5,101 nucleotides of DNA from Actinomycetota bacterium (GTDB lineage Bacteria; Actinomycetota; Actinomycetes; Nanopelagicales; Nanopelagicaceae). The stretch lies in the NCBI GenBank assembly GCA_009702465.1, contig WLHY01000071.1:1-5101 (forward strand), written 5' to 3'. The translations under genes were made by a program, and so were the position numbers. The notes beneath the pieces are model-generated. The model searched no databases. It was not told the origin of the DNA and saw only the letters and a program-made list of their open reading frames with translations. Below are positions 1 through 5,101 of this stretch, one piece after another (position 1 is the stretch's first letter; each line of letters opens with the position of its first letter).

Positions 1-44
1 AGCACAACAACACGTCGAGCACGATCGGTAAACCGTTCAAACAT
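1..44 (-). CDS. clpC: ATP-dependent Clp protease ATPase subunit ClpC, N-terminal fragment (runs off the left edge)
   Basis: The minus strand from 44 down to 1 reads ATG followed by an open frame giving MFERFTDRARRVVV plus two bases of a further codon. This is the conserved N-terminus of actinobacterial ClpC, the Hsp100/AAA+ unfoldase that feeds substrates to the ClpP peptidase in the cytoplasm; the residues seen begin the N-terminal Clp-repeat domain that binds adaptors and substrates. All AAA+ domains lie outside the window. The start is supported by a purine-rich AAAGG at 53-57 (minus strand), eight bases before ATG. The 152-base gap before it suggests its own promoter. In Mycobacterium tuberculosis clpC1 also lies just downstream of the coaX-lysS cluster, which supports the call. 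Only 14 residues are visible, so identity rests on this short but distinctive match and on gene order. Confidence 0.88.
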   Translation of the reverse strand, partial: MFERFTDRARRVVV

Positions 45-52
45 CGAATCTG

Positions 53-60
53 CCTTTCCC
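53..60 (-). promoter_or_regulatory. Ribosome binding site of clpC
   Basis: The minus strand reads GGGAAAGG here. Its AAAGG part (53-57) ends eight bases before the ATG at 44-42, a normal Shine-Dalgarno spacing. It fixes the start of the truncated clpC, which is too short to be found by ORF length. Confidence 0.6.
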
Positions 61-66
61 TATGGG

Positions 67-97
67 AACTTATGTACTTAGCCTATAACTTCAGTAC
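67..97 (-). repeat. Two 11-base half-repeats 20 bases apart (minus strand GTACNNAAGTT)
   Basis: On the minus strand GTACTGAAGTT (87-97) and GTACATAAGTT (67-77) share nine of eleven bases and start exactly 20 bases apart, about two helical turns. Each is followed by an ATAGG within a few bases. They lie 23 to 53 bases before the clpC start codon, where a core-promoter or repressor site would be expected. The plus-strand segment TTCAGTACGACTTAA (90-104) is also an imperfect inverted repeat. No known regulator motif is recognised. Confidence 0.35.
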
Positions 98-165
98 GAC
101 TTAACGCACATCGGTTTTTCGTGTGTATCCGGATCTAGATATAGAGCGGTTACACAGCCTATAAC
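80..165 (-). repeat. Pair of 10-base direct repeats (minus strand GTTATAGGCT)
   Basis: The decamer GTTATAGGCT occurs exactly twice on the minus strand, at 80-89 and at 156-165, with starts 76 bases apart. Both copies lie inside the clpC upstream gap. Each contains TAGGCT, which fits the loose actinobacterial -10 pattern TANNNT, so they could be tandem promoters. They could equally be two binding sites for one regulator. The distal copy touches the right arm of the dyad at base 156. Confidence 0.45.
122..156. repeat. Imperfect dyad symmetry, 10-base arms, 15-base centre
   Basis: On the plus strand TGTGTATCCG (122-131) is followed, after 15 bases, by CGGTTACACA (147-156). Nine of the ten positions pair, with one T-T mismatch at 128/150. 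The centre holds the palindrome ATCTAGAT (133-140), and ATCCGGAT (127-134) is a further self-complementary octamer overlapping the left arm. The dyad begins 40 bases after the argA stop. In the direction of transcription it is followed by CGAAAAACC, not a T-run, so it is not a typical intrinsic terminator. It could be an operator for a dimeric regulator of clpC or a U-tract-less terminator of the operon; the sequence alone does not decide. Confidence 0.45.
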
Positions 166-196
166 CCCAAATATCGAGGATTTATGCCCGAATTAC

Positions 197-694
197 TTAG
201 AGAATCTTGAGCATGCGGGTATTGCCCAAGGTGTTGGGCTTAGCTGATTCTAAATCGAGGAACTCTGCGACACCGGCATCGTAGGAGCGAATCCTCTCCT
301 GATAAACCTCAGGGGAAACTGTAGTTCCCTCAATCTCATGAAAACCATGTGCACCAAAAAACTTAGTTTCAAAGGTTAAACAAAAAACCTTTTTAACACC
401 GATCTCCTTTGCATTCTCTAAAATCTTAACCATTATCTGATGGCCAATTCCTTTGCCATGCATTTCTTCTACTACTGCAACAGTTCGCACCTCAGCTAGA
501 TCCTCCCAGAGCACATGAAGAGCGCCGCAACCAACAACCTCACCATCTAATTCAGCAACCACAAACTCTTGTACCGCTTCAAATAAGGTAACTGTTGCTT
601 TGAAAAGAAGGCGACGCTCATCGGTGTAGCCATCAACAATCTTGCGGATTTTCTTTACATCACTGGTTTTAGCAGCTCTGACAACTAACGCCAT
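197..694 (-). CDS. argA: Amino-acid N-acetyltransferase, short N-acetylglutamate synthase (GNAT family)
   Basis: This 165-residue protein is a single GNAT domain. It is expected to transfer acetyl from acetyl-CoA to L-glutamate, the first step of arginine synthesis, in the cytoplasm. It closely resembles the short, kinase-domain-free N-acetylglutamate synthase of mycobacteria (Rv2747 type) as I remember it: VTLFEAVQEF (35-44), VVGCGALHVLW (53-63), VRTVAV (69-74), LTFETKFFGAHGF (106-118), SYDAGVAEFLDL (137-148) and LGNTRML (156-162). The acetyl-CoA loop is HGKGIG (79-84), with His where many GNATs have Arg or Gln. The full length matches the family. The start ATG (692-694) overlaps the lysS stop by one base (TAATG), and GGAG seven bases upstream, inside lysS, is its Shine-Dalgarno, so translation is probably coupled. 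It is the last gene of the operon, and no other arg gene is nearby. Specificity for glutamate is inferred from similarity. Confidence 0.87.
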   Translation of the reverse strand: MALVVRAAKTSDVKKIRKIVDGYTDERRLLFKATVTLFEAVQEFVVAELDGEVVGCGALHVLWEDLAEVRTVAVVEEMHGKGIGHQIMVKILENAKEIGVKKVFCLTFETKFFGAHGFHEIEGTTVSPEVYQERIRSYDAGVAEFLDLESAKPNTLGNTRMLKIL

Positions 695-2190
695 TACTCA
701 TCTCCGGCAGTTGGCTTAACAAGTGGAAATAAAATCGTCTCTCTAATTCCCAATCCGGTAAGTGCCATTAACAATCGATCAACACCCATTCCCATTCCAC
801 CCATTGGTGGCATGCCATGTTCCATTGCACGTAAGAAATCCTCATCTAATCCCATCGCCTCTAAATCACCTTTAGCGCCTAACTTTGCTTGTTCAACTAA
901 CCGATCACGTTGAATTACTGGATCCACTAATTCAGAGTAACCAGTTGCTAATTCAAAGCCCTCGACATATAAATCCCATTTCTCAGCGATACCAGCAATA
1001 TCACGATGCGCACGAACAAGTGGTGATGTGTCAATTGGATAACCTTTGACAAAGATTGGACCGCTCAATTTATCCACTGCAACATGTTCAAAGATCTCTT
1101 CTGCTAACTTTCCAGTAATCCACTTGGGATCAACCTTCATGCCTAGCTTTGTTGCAATCTTCTTTAAATCTTCCAGTGTGCTTTGCGGTGTTACCTGCTC
1201 GCCAACACCATCTGAGATCGCATCAAATAAGGAGATCTCTGACCACTTGCCACCAAGATCTAATTCGCGACCATCATGATGTTTTACAACATGTGAACCA
1301 AATACCGCTTTTGCAGAATCTTGAATCAAGGTGCGAGTTAAATCTGCCATGGTGTTCCAATCACCATAAGCCTCATATGTTTCAATCATGGCAAACTCAG
1401 GTGAGTGGCTGGAGTCAGCGCCCTCGTTGCGGAAATTACGGTTGATCTCAAATACCTTTTCAAGACCACCAACAACACATCTCTTTAAAAATAATTCGGG
1501 TGCGATTCGTAAAAATAGATCCATGTCATAAGCATTACTAAAAGTTTTAAATGGCCGCGCCGCAGCACCACCATGCATAACCTGCAACATTGGTGTTTCT
1601 ACCTCAATAAATTGGCGACTGTTAAATGTTTCGCGGAGTGAGCGCATCACAGTCGGGCGCATCCGTGCATTAAAGCGAGCCTCTGGCCTGACAATTAAAT
1701 CAACATATCGCATGCGGACGCGAGTCTCCTCCGATAAAGGTTTGTGATCTACTGGAAGTGGTCGCAATGCTTTAGCTGCTAATTCAAAGGAGTTGGCCAA
1801 GATTGATAACTCACCACGCTTTGAGGTAATTACCTCACCAGTTACTGAAACTAAATCACCAAGATCAATCTCTGATTTCCAGATCTCAAGTTGTGCCTCA
1901 CCAATTTTATCTAGTGAGAACATCGCTTGTAACTCAGTGCCATCGCCCTCGCGTAAATTGGCAAAACATAATTTGCCGGTATCTCGCTTGAAAATTACTC
2001 GGCCTGTTACCGATTCAATCTTTCCAGTTGCAACATCAATTGCTAAATCTTTATAAGTTTCACGAATATCTTTTAATGAGGAGGTACGAGCAACCGATAC
2101 TGGATAAGCCTGGGCGCCTCGATTTAATATCGCCTCGCGCTTTTCCCGACGAATCCGCAGTTGTTCGGGTAGATCATCCTCATCAGCCAT
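694..2190 (-). CDS. lysS: Lysine--tRNA ligase, class II
   Basis: This 498-residue cytoplasmic enzyme attaches lysine to tRNA-Lys using ATP. The N-terminal OB-fold anticodon-binding domain covers roughly residues 58-140. The class II catalytic domain follows: motif 1 around 178-202 with invariant Pro200 (VETPML), motif 2 FRNEGAD at 253-259 followed by SHSPEF (261-266), and motif 3 GMGMGVDRL at 465-473. ATGYSELVDP (415-424) is the usual lysine-pocket region. The length matches standalone bacterial LysRS (about 500 residues), and there is no membrane domain of the LysX type. The start ATG lies 19 bases after the coaX stop and is preceded by AGGAT with 10-base spacing. The N-terminus LPEQLRIRREKREAIL (7-22) is family-typical, which supports this start. 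The stop overlaps the argA start by one base. coaX and lysS are close neighbours in many actinobacteria, including mycobacteria. Confidence 0.97.
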   Translation of the reverse strand: MADEDDLPEQLRIRREKREAILNRGAQAYPVSVARTSSLKDIRETYKDLAIDVATGKIESVTGRVIFKRDTGKLCFANLREGDGTELQAMFSLDKIGEAQLEIWKSEIDLGDLVSVTGEVITSKRGELSILANSFELAAKALRPLPVDHKPLSEETRVRMRYVDLIVRPEARFNARMRPTVMRSLRETFNSRQFIEVETPMLQVMHGGAAARPFKTFSNAYDMDLFLRIAPELFLKRCVVGGLEKVFEINRNFRNEGADSSHSPEFAMIETYEAYGDWNTMADLTRTLIQDSAKAVFGSHVVKHHDGRELDLGGKWSEISLFDAISDGVGEQVTPQSTLEDLKKIATKLGMKVDPKWITGKLAEEIFEHVAVDKLSGPIFVKGYPIDTSPLVRAHRDIAGIAEKWDLYVEGFELATGYSELVDPVIQRDRLVEQAKLGAKGDLEAMGLDEDFLRAMEHGMPPMGGMGMGVDRLLMALTGLGIRETILFPLVKPTAGDE

Positions 2191-2200
2191 AATGAGTTAA

Positions 2201-2205
2201 ATCCT
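2201..2205 (-). promoter_or_regulatory. Ribosome binding site of lysS
   Basis: AGGAT on the minus strand ends ten bases before the lysS ATG, inside the 19-base coaX-lysS gap. This is the only junction in the operon without stop/start overlap, so lysS has its own initiation signal outside the upstream coding sequence. Confidence 0.5.
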
Positions 2206-2209
2206 ATCG

Positions 2210-2986
2210 TTAGCCGTTGCGCTCATGTACTAAGCGAAGGCCAATTAAAGTCAGATCTGGTTCATGAAACTCAATACTCTCGCTAATTCCAAGTACTAAT
2301 GGCGCTAAGCCACCAGTTGCGATTACGGAAACTTCACCAGCATCTGGATACTGCTCTTCAAGTTCATCGATGATGCGATTTACTAAACCATCTACCTGTC
2401 CGGCAAAACCATAGATTGTTCCTGATTGCAGCGCCTCGACCGTATTTTTTCCAATTACATTTTTAGGTTTTACAAGCTCAACCTTACGAAGCTGTGCAGC
2501 ACGAGCAGCTAATGCTTCAACTGATATTTCAATTCCTGGCGCAAGTGCGCCACCAAGAAACTCACCCTTTGGTGAGACAACATCAAGATTGGTAGAGGTT
2601 CCAAAATCAACCACAATCGCTGGTCCATCCTCACCATACAAGGTTGCTGCGGCCAAAGTGTTAACAATTCGATCTGCACCAATCTCCTTTGGATTATCAA
2701 CTAACAATGGCACTCCAGTCTTTGTGCCAGGTTCAATAATTGTTGTGCGGATATCACTGAAGTGGCGAGCAATTAAGGTTCTGATCTCACGCAAAACCGC
2801 CGGCACTGTTGAACAGACCGCTAAGCCAGTTAACTTGTAACCATCTATCAATGCGCTGTACTGCAGCCATAACTCATCTGCGGTATCACGGGGATCGGTC
2901 TTAACTCGCCAAGAGTTCTCTAACTTATCTTTGTTAAATACTCCTAATACAGTGTTGGTATTACCAACATCAATTGTTAATAACAT
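2210..2986 (-). CDS. coaX: Type III pantothenate kinase
   Basis: This 258-residue cytoplasmic kinase phosphorylates pantothenate to 4'-phosphopantothenate, the first step of coenzyme A synthesis. It belongs to the ASKHA (acetate and sugar kinase/Hsp70/actin) fold. Visible signatures are the N-terminal phosphate loop DVGNTNT (6-12), EIGADRIVN (101-109), DFGTSTNLD (127-135), GGALAPGIEIS (145-155), GKNTVEALQSG (179-189) and ATGG (223-226). Length is normal for CoaX. Known type III enzymes need a monovalent cation such as potassium and are not feedback-inhibited by CoA. The residue before the conserved Asp135 is Leu; Phe is usual there as I recall, a conservative change. The ATG at 2986-2984 overlaps the nadC stop by one base (TAATG), and a strong purine-rich AAAGGGGAGG in the end of nadC precedes it, so its translation is likely coupled to nadC. 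Confidence 0.96.
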   Translation of the reverse strand: MLLTIDVGNTNTVLGVFNKDKLENSWRVKTDPRDTADELWLQYSALIDGYKLTGLAVCSTVPAVLREIRTLIARHFSDIRTTIIEPGTKTGVPLLVDNPKEIGADRIVNTLAAATLYGEDGPAIVVDFGTSTNLDVVSPKGEFLGGALAPGIEISVEALAARAAQLRKVELVKPKNVIGKNTVEALQSGTIYGFAGQVDGLVNRIIDELEEQYPDAGEVSVIATGGLAPLVLGISESIEFHEPDLTLIGLRLVHERNG

Positions 2987-3858
2987 TACCTCCCCTTTCT
3001 AAAATCAAGTGCAATATCCAATGCAGGTGCCGAGTGAGTAAGTGCACCAATTGCTAGGTAATCAACACCGCTATCAGCGTAGGCTTTAGCATTTTCTAAG
3101 GTAATGCCACCAGAGGCCTCTAACTTAGCTTTGCCACCAACTTGGGCAACCGCTGCTTTACACATATCTGGGCTCATGTTGTCTAGCAAAATTAATTGTG
3201 CACCAGCTGCTACCGCCTGGCTTAATTGTTCAAGTGAATCAACCTCAACCTCAATTGGTTTACCTGGAAACTTATCTTTAAGTGCCTTAAATGCTGCTGC
3301 AATGCCACCGCTAGCAACTATGTGATTATCTTTAATCAATCCCTCTGCTGATAAAGATATACGATGGTTTGTTCCGCCACCCATCCGCACTGCAAATTTT
3401 TCAAGTGAGCGTAGTCCAGGTGTGGTCTTGCGAGAATCTCTGATTACACACCTTGTGCCAGCAACTGCTTCTACCCATTTACTTGTCGTAGTTGAGATAC
3501 CACTTAAATGAGTTAAGTAATTAAGTGCTGTGCGCTCTGCAAGCAGTAATTTTCTAGTGTTTCCTTGCGCAGTAATTAATACCTTTCCTGCTTCAACCTT
3601 TGCACCCTCATCAACTAAAACCTCATAATGATTAATACCGCAGTACTCGAGAACCGCTGCTGCAACATGTAAGCCAGAGACAACACCAGCTTTGCGAGCA
3701 ATAAAATCAGCGGTTGAAACCTGAGATTCAGTGATGGTGGCAACTGTGGTTATATCTTCACCACCCATTAAATCCTCGGCAACTGCATCCTTAACCTGTT
3801 GAAAGATATGGTTTGGTGAAAGACCAAGTGTCTTGATGTTCTCTCTTAATGAGTTCAT
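2986..3858 (-). CDS. nadC: Nicotinate-nucleotide diphosphorylase (carboxylating), quinolinate phosphoribosyltransferase
   Basis: This 290-residue cytoplasmic enzyme converts quinolinate and PRPP to nicotinate mononucleotide, CO2 and pyrophosphate in de novo NAD synthesis. The N-terminal alpha/beta sandwich is followed by the open TIM-like barrel. Active-site signatures are in order: ERTALNYLTHLSG (108-120), RDSRKTTPGLR (140-150), EKFAVRMGGGTNHR (153-166), KDNH (176-179), EVEVD (193-197), LLDNM (214-218) and EASGGI (247-252). The basic residues that bind the quinolinate carboxylates and phosphates are retained (Arg143, Lys144, His165, Arg166, Lys176). Length is normal. The ATG overlaps the nadB stop by four bases (ATGA), with GGAG (3867-3870) eight bases upstream inside nadB, pointing to translational coupling. 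The nadB-nadC adjacency confirms the pathway assignment. Confidence 0.97.
   Translation of the reverse strand: MNSLRENIKTLGLSPNHIFQQVKDAVAEDLMGGEDITTVATITESQVSTADFIARKAGVVSGLHVAAAVLEYCGINHYEVLVDEGAKVEAGKVLITAQGNTRKLLLAERTALNYLTHLSGISTTTSKWVEAVAGTRCVIRDSRKTTPGLRSLEKFAVRMGGGTNHRISLSAEGLIKDNHIVASGGIAAAFKALKDKFPGKPIEVEVDSLEQLSQAVAAGAQLILLDNMSPDMCKAAVAQVGGKAKLEASGGITLENAKAYADSGVDYLAIGALTHSAPALDIALDFRKGR
2989..2998 (-). promoter_or_regulatory. Strong ribosome binding site of coaX, embedded in the nadC 3' end
   Basis: The minus strand reads AAAGGGGAGG just before TAATG. The AAGGGG part (2992-2997) ends five bases before the coaX ATG; the final AGG is only two bases away and probably too close to be the main contact. 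This purine run also encodes the last residues of NadC (RKGR). It is the most Shine-Dalgarno-like site in the window. Confidence 0.6.
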
Positions 3859-5101
3859 TTGATCTGCTCCACTCTTTTATGCCAATTACCATCTGCATCA
3901 AATTTTTCAATGACTCTAACCTGCCATTTGTCGGAAAGATCTGGGAAATCACTTCGCCAATGTGAGCCTCTAGTTTCAGTGCGTTCTAGTGCAGATCTAA
4001 CAATTGCCGTTGCTAGTAAATGTAGATTTGATGCCTCCCACGCCTCAATCCGAGGTTGATTACTTGTTAACTTAGATAACTCCTGCAAAGTTTGCACAGT
4101 CTTGCGCAATGATGATTCAGAGCGCATCACACCAGCACCCTCGCTCATCGCAATCTGCAGCGGAATTACTATCTTTGGATCCAACAAAGTTGTTTTACTA
4201 TCCTCTACTGGTTGCTCCTGCGCAGGTAGATCTTTAGCTAATGAATCTGCGATTCTGGCACCAAAGACCAATCCCTCTAATAAAGAGTTTGAAGCTAACC
4301 GATTAGCACCATGTGCGCCGGTGCAAGCTGATTCACCACAAATGTAGAGGCCAGCAATTGATGATTGACCATTTAAATCTACTCGAACACCACCAGATGC
4401 GTAATGAGATGCTGGGGCAACTGGAATCTTTTCTACCGTTGGATCAATTCCATTTGCAACACAAGATGCATAAATTGTTGGGAATCGTTTAGCAAAATCA
4501 TTTATCTTTCGGGCATCCAACCAAACATGTGGTTGTCCGCTGATGCGCATCTGATTGAAGATCTCCTTTGCCACCACATCTCGAGGTGCTAAATCTGCCT
4601 GCGGATGTTTGCCAACCATAAACTGCTCATCTTTATGATTTAACAAGATTGCACCCTCACCGCGTACAGCTTCACTAATTAATGGTTGTTGTCCACGATT
4701 AGCTAAATCTCGCCATAAAACTGTTGGGTGAAATTGAATAAACTCAACATCTGCAACATCGGCACCTGCGCGAAGTGCCAGCGCAACACCATCACCAGTA
4801 GAAACAGCTGGGTTTGTAGTTTGTGAGTAAACCTGACCTAAGCCACCAGTTGCAACTACAACTGCACGAGATAAGGCTCGTCCAACCCCATCTAAACTTC
4901 CTTTACCAATTACATGCAAGGTAACTCCACACACACGTCCAGTTGCACTCTTTAATGCATCAATGGCAAGTGCATGTTCAATAATTTCAATCCCAGCATC
5001 CTCTTGTACCGCTGCTAACAAAGCTCGTGAAACCTCTGCACCAGTTGCATCGCCACCAGCATGCAAAATACGGTTTCGTAAATGTCCACCCTCGCGAGTT
5101 A
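3855..5101 (-). CDS. nadB: L-aspartate oxidase, N-terminally truncated by the right edge
   Basis: This FAD-dependent flavoenzyme oxidises L-aspartate to iminoaspartate, which NadA condenses with dihydroxyacetone phosphate to quinolinate. 414 residues are visible and the frame is open to the window edge. The segment begins with TREGGH, matching about residue 119 of E. coli NadB, so the N-terminal FAD-binding glycine motif lies outside. Visible landmarks are ILHAGGDATG just after the edge, VVATGGLGQVYSQTTNP, FIQFHPT, EAVRGEGA (with the Arg family members use as catalytic base), HYASGGVRVD, GESACTGAHGANRLASNSLLEG (flavin-binding end of the domain) and a C-terminal helical domain ending in VEQIK. 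The TTG at 5064-5066 is an internal leucine codon, not a start, because homologous sequence continues upstream of it. The stop TGA overlaps the nadC start by four bases. It is the first gene of the operon that can be seen; the promoter is outside. Confidence 0.96.
   Translation of the reverse strand, partial: TREGGHLRNRILHAGGDATGAEVSRALLAAVQEDAGIEIIEHALAIDALKSATGRVCGVTLHVIGKGSLDGVGRALSRAVVVATGGLGQVYSQTTNPAVSTGDGVALALRAGADVADVEFIQFHPTVLWRDLANRGQQPLISEAVRGEGAILLNHKDEQFMVGKHPQADLAPRDVVAKEIFNQMRISGQPHVWLDARKINDFAKRFPTIYASCVANGIDPTVEKIPVAPASHYASGGVRVDLNGQSSIAGLYICGESACTGAHGANRLASNSLLEGLVFGARIADSLAKDLPAQEQPVEDSKTTLLDPKIVIPLQIAMSEGAGVMRSESSLRKTVQTLQELSKLTSNQPRIEAWEASNLHLLATAIVRSALERTETRGSHWRSDFPDLSDKWQVRVIEKFDADGNWHKRVEQIK

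Larger units (their letters stand above)
45..196 (-). promoter_or_regulatory. Intergenic region upstream of clpC, probable clpC promoter/operator region
   Basis: These 152 bases separate the argA stop from the clpC start and have no convincing coding frame. They are the only sizeable non-coding stretch in the window and carry several overlapping short repeats and a dyad (listed separately), unlike the near-zero gaps inside the upstream operon. A possible -10 hexamer TAGGCT (TANNNT type) occurs twice on the minus strand, at 80-85 and at 156-161. The copy at 80-85 would start transcription about 30 bases before the clpC ATG, but I find no good -35 partner for either. In other actinobacteria clpC is controlled by regulators such as ClgR, but I see no clear match to the ClgR box as I know it. 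No classic hairpin plus U-tract terminator for argA is present, so read-through into clpC is possible. Confidence 0.5.

Noticed and set aside
160..196. Possible intrinsic terminator directly after argA
   Set aside because: The minus strand here has only a very weak CCTC/GGGG pairing around GATATTT and no T-run, so a terminator cannot be supported.
45..196. tRNA, small RNA or riboswitch in the clpC upstream gap
   Set aside because: There is no cloverleaf pattern or known aptamer core, and the single dyad is better explained as a DNA-binding or termination element.
1046..2056. Plus-strand open frames of 77-98 codons opposite lysS (1046-1279, 1149-1445, 1793-2056)
   Set aside because: They lie fully antisense to a strongly conserved gene, give low-complexity Ser/Pro/His-rich products with no recognisable motif, and have no gene context.
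2509..2840. Open frames 2509-2700 (minus) and 2589-2840 (plus) within coaX
   Set aside because: Both are shadows of the coaX reading frame; CoaX motifs run uninterrupted through this stretch.
2984..2988. One-base stop/start overlap at nadC-coaX as a frameshift or gene fusion
   Set aside because: Both proteins have normal full length with intact termini; TAATG junctions are ordinary translational coupling and the same junction recurs at lysS-argA.
3104..3325. Plus-strand open frame opposite nadC
   Set aside because: It is antisense to conserved NadC active-site segments and shows no family resemblance.
3859..4592. Plus-strand open frames opposite nadB (3859-4059, 4102-4347, 4404-4592)
   Set aside because: They are antisense to NadB, have no motifs, and are explained by the AT-rich codon use of the real gene.

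Overview
The window is a bacterial chromosomal segment in which every gene found lies on the minus strand. Reading in the direction of transcription (high to low coordinates), the order is nadB (cut by the right edge), nadC, coaX, lysS, an argA-type N-acetylglutamate synthase, a 152-base non-coding gap, and the first 14 codons of clpC (cut by the left edge). The protein sequences and the order nadB-nadC-coaX-lysS-...-clpC are typical of Actinobacteria. The base composition is AT-rich for that phylum (about 40-45% GC by eye, many A/T-ending codons, free use of TTA leucine). This fits a genome-reduced freshwater lineage such as Candidatus Nanopelagicales (acI), but that placement is inference.

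The first five genes look like one transcription unit. nadB and nadC overlap by four bases (ATGA), nadC and coaX by one (TAATG), coaX and lysS are 19 bases apart with a ribosome binding site in the gap, and lysS and argA overlap by one base (TAATG). Functionally it is a cofactor and amino-acid housekeeping operon. NadB and NadC are two steps of de novo NAD synthesis (aspartate to iminoaspartate, then quinolinate to nicotinate mononucleotide); NadA is not in the window. CoaX phosphorylates pantothenate for coenzyme A. LysS charges tRNA-Lys. The last gene makes N-acetylglutamate from acetyl-CoA and glutamate for arginine synthesis.

The gap at 45-196 is the only real intergenic space. It holds a dyad symmetry (122-131/147-156), a 10-base direct repeat (80-89 and 156-165) and a pair of 11-base half-repeats exactly 20 bases apart (67-77 and 87-97), all upstream of clpC. 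I read it as the clpC control region. No U-tract terminator is visible after argA.

I see no mobile element, CRISPR array, RNA gene or novel multi-gene system. This is mostly an ordinary conserved region. The points of interest are the clpC upstream region, the presence of argA where mycobacteria have lsr2, and the false TTG start inside the truncated nadB.
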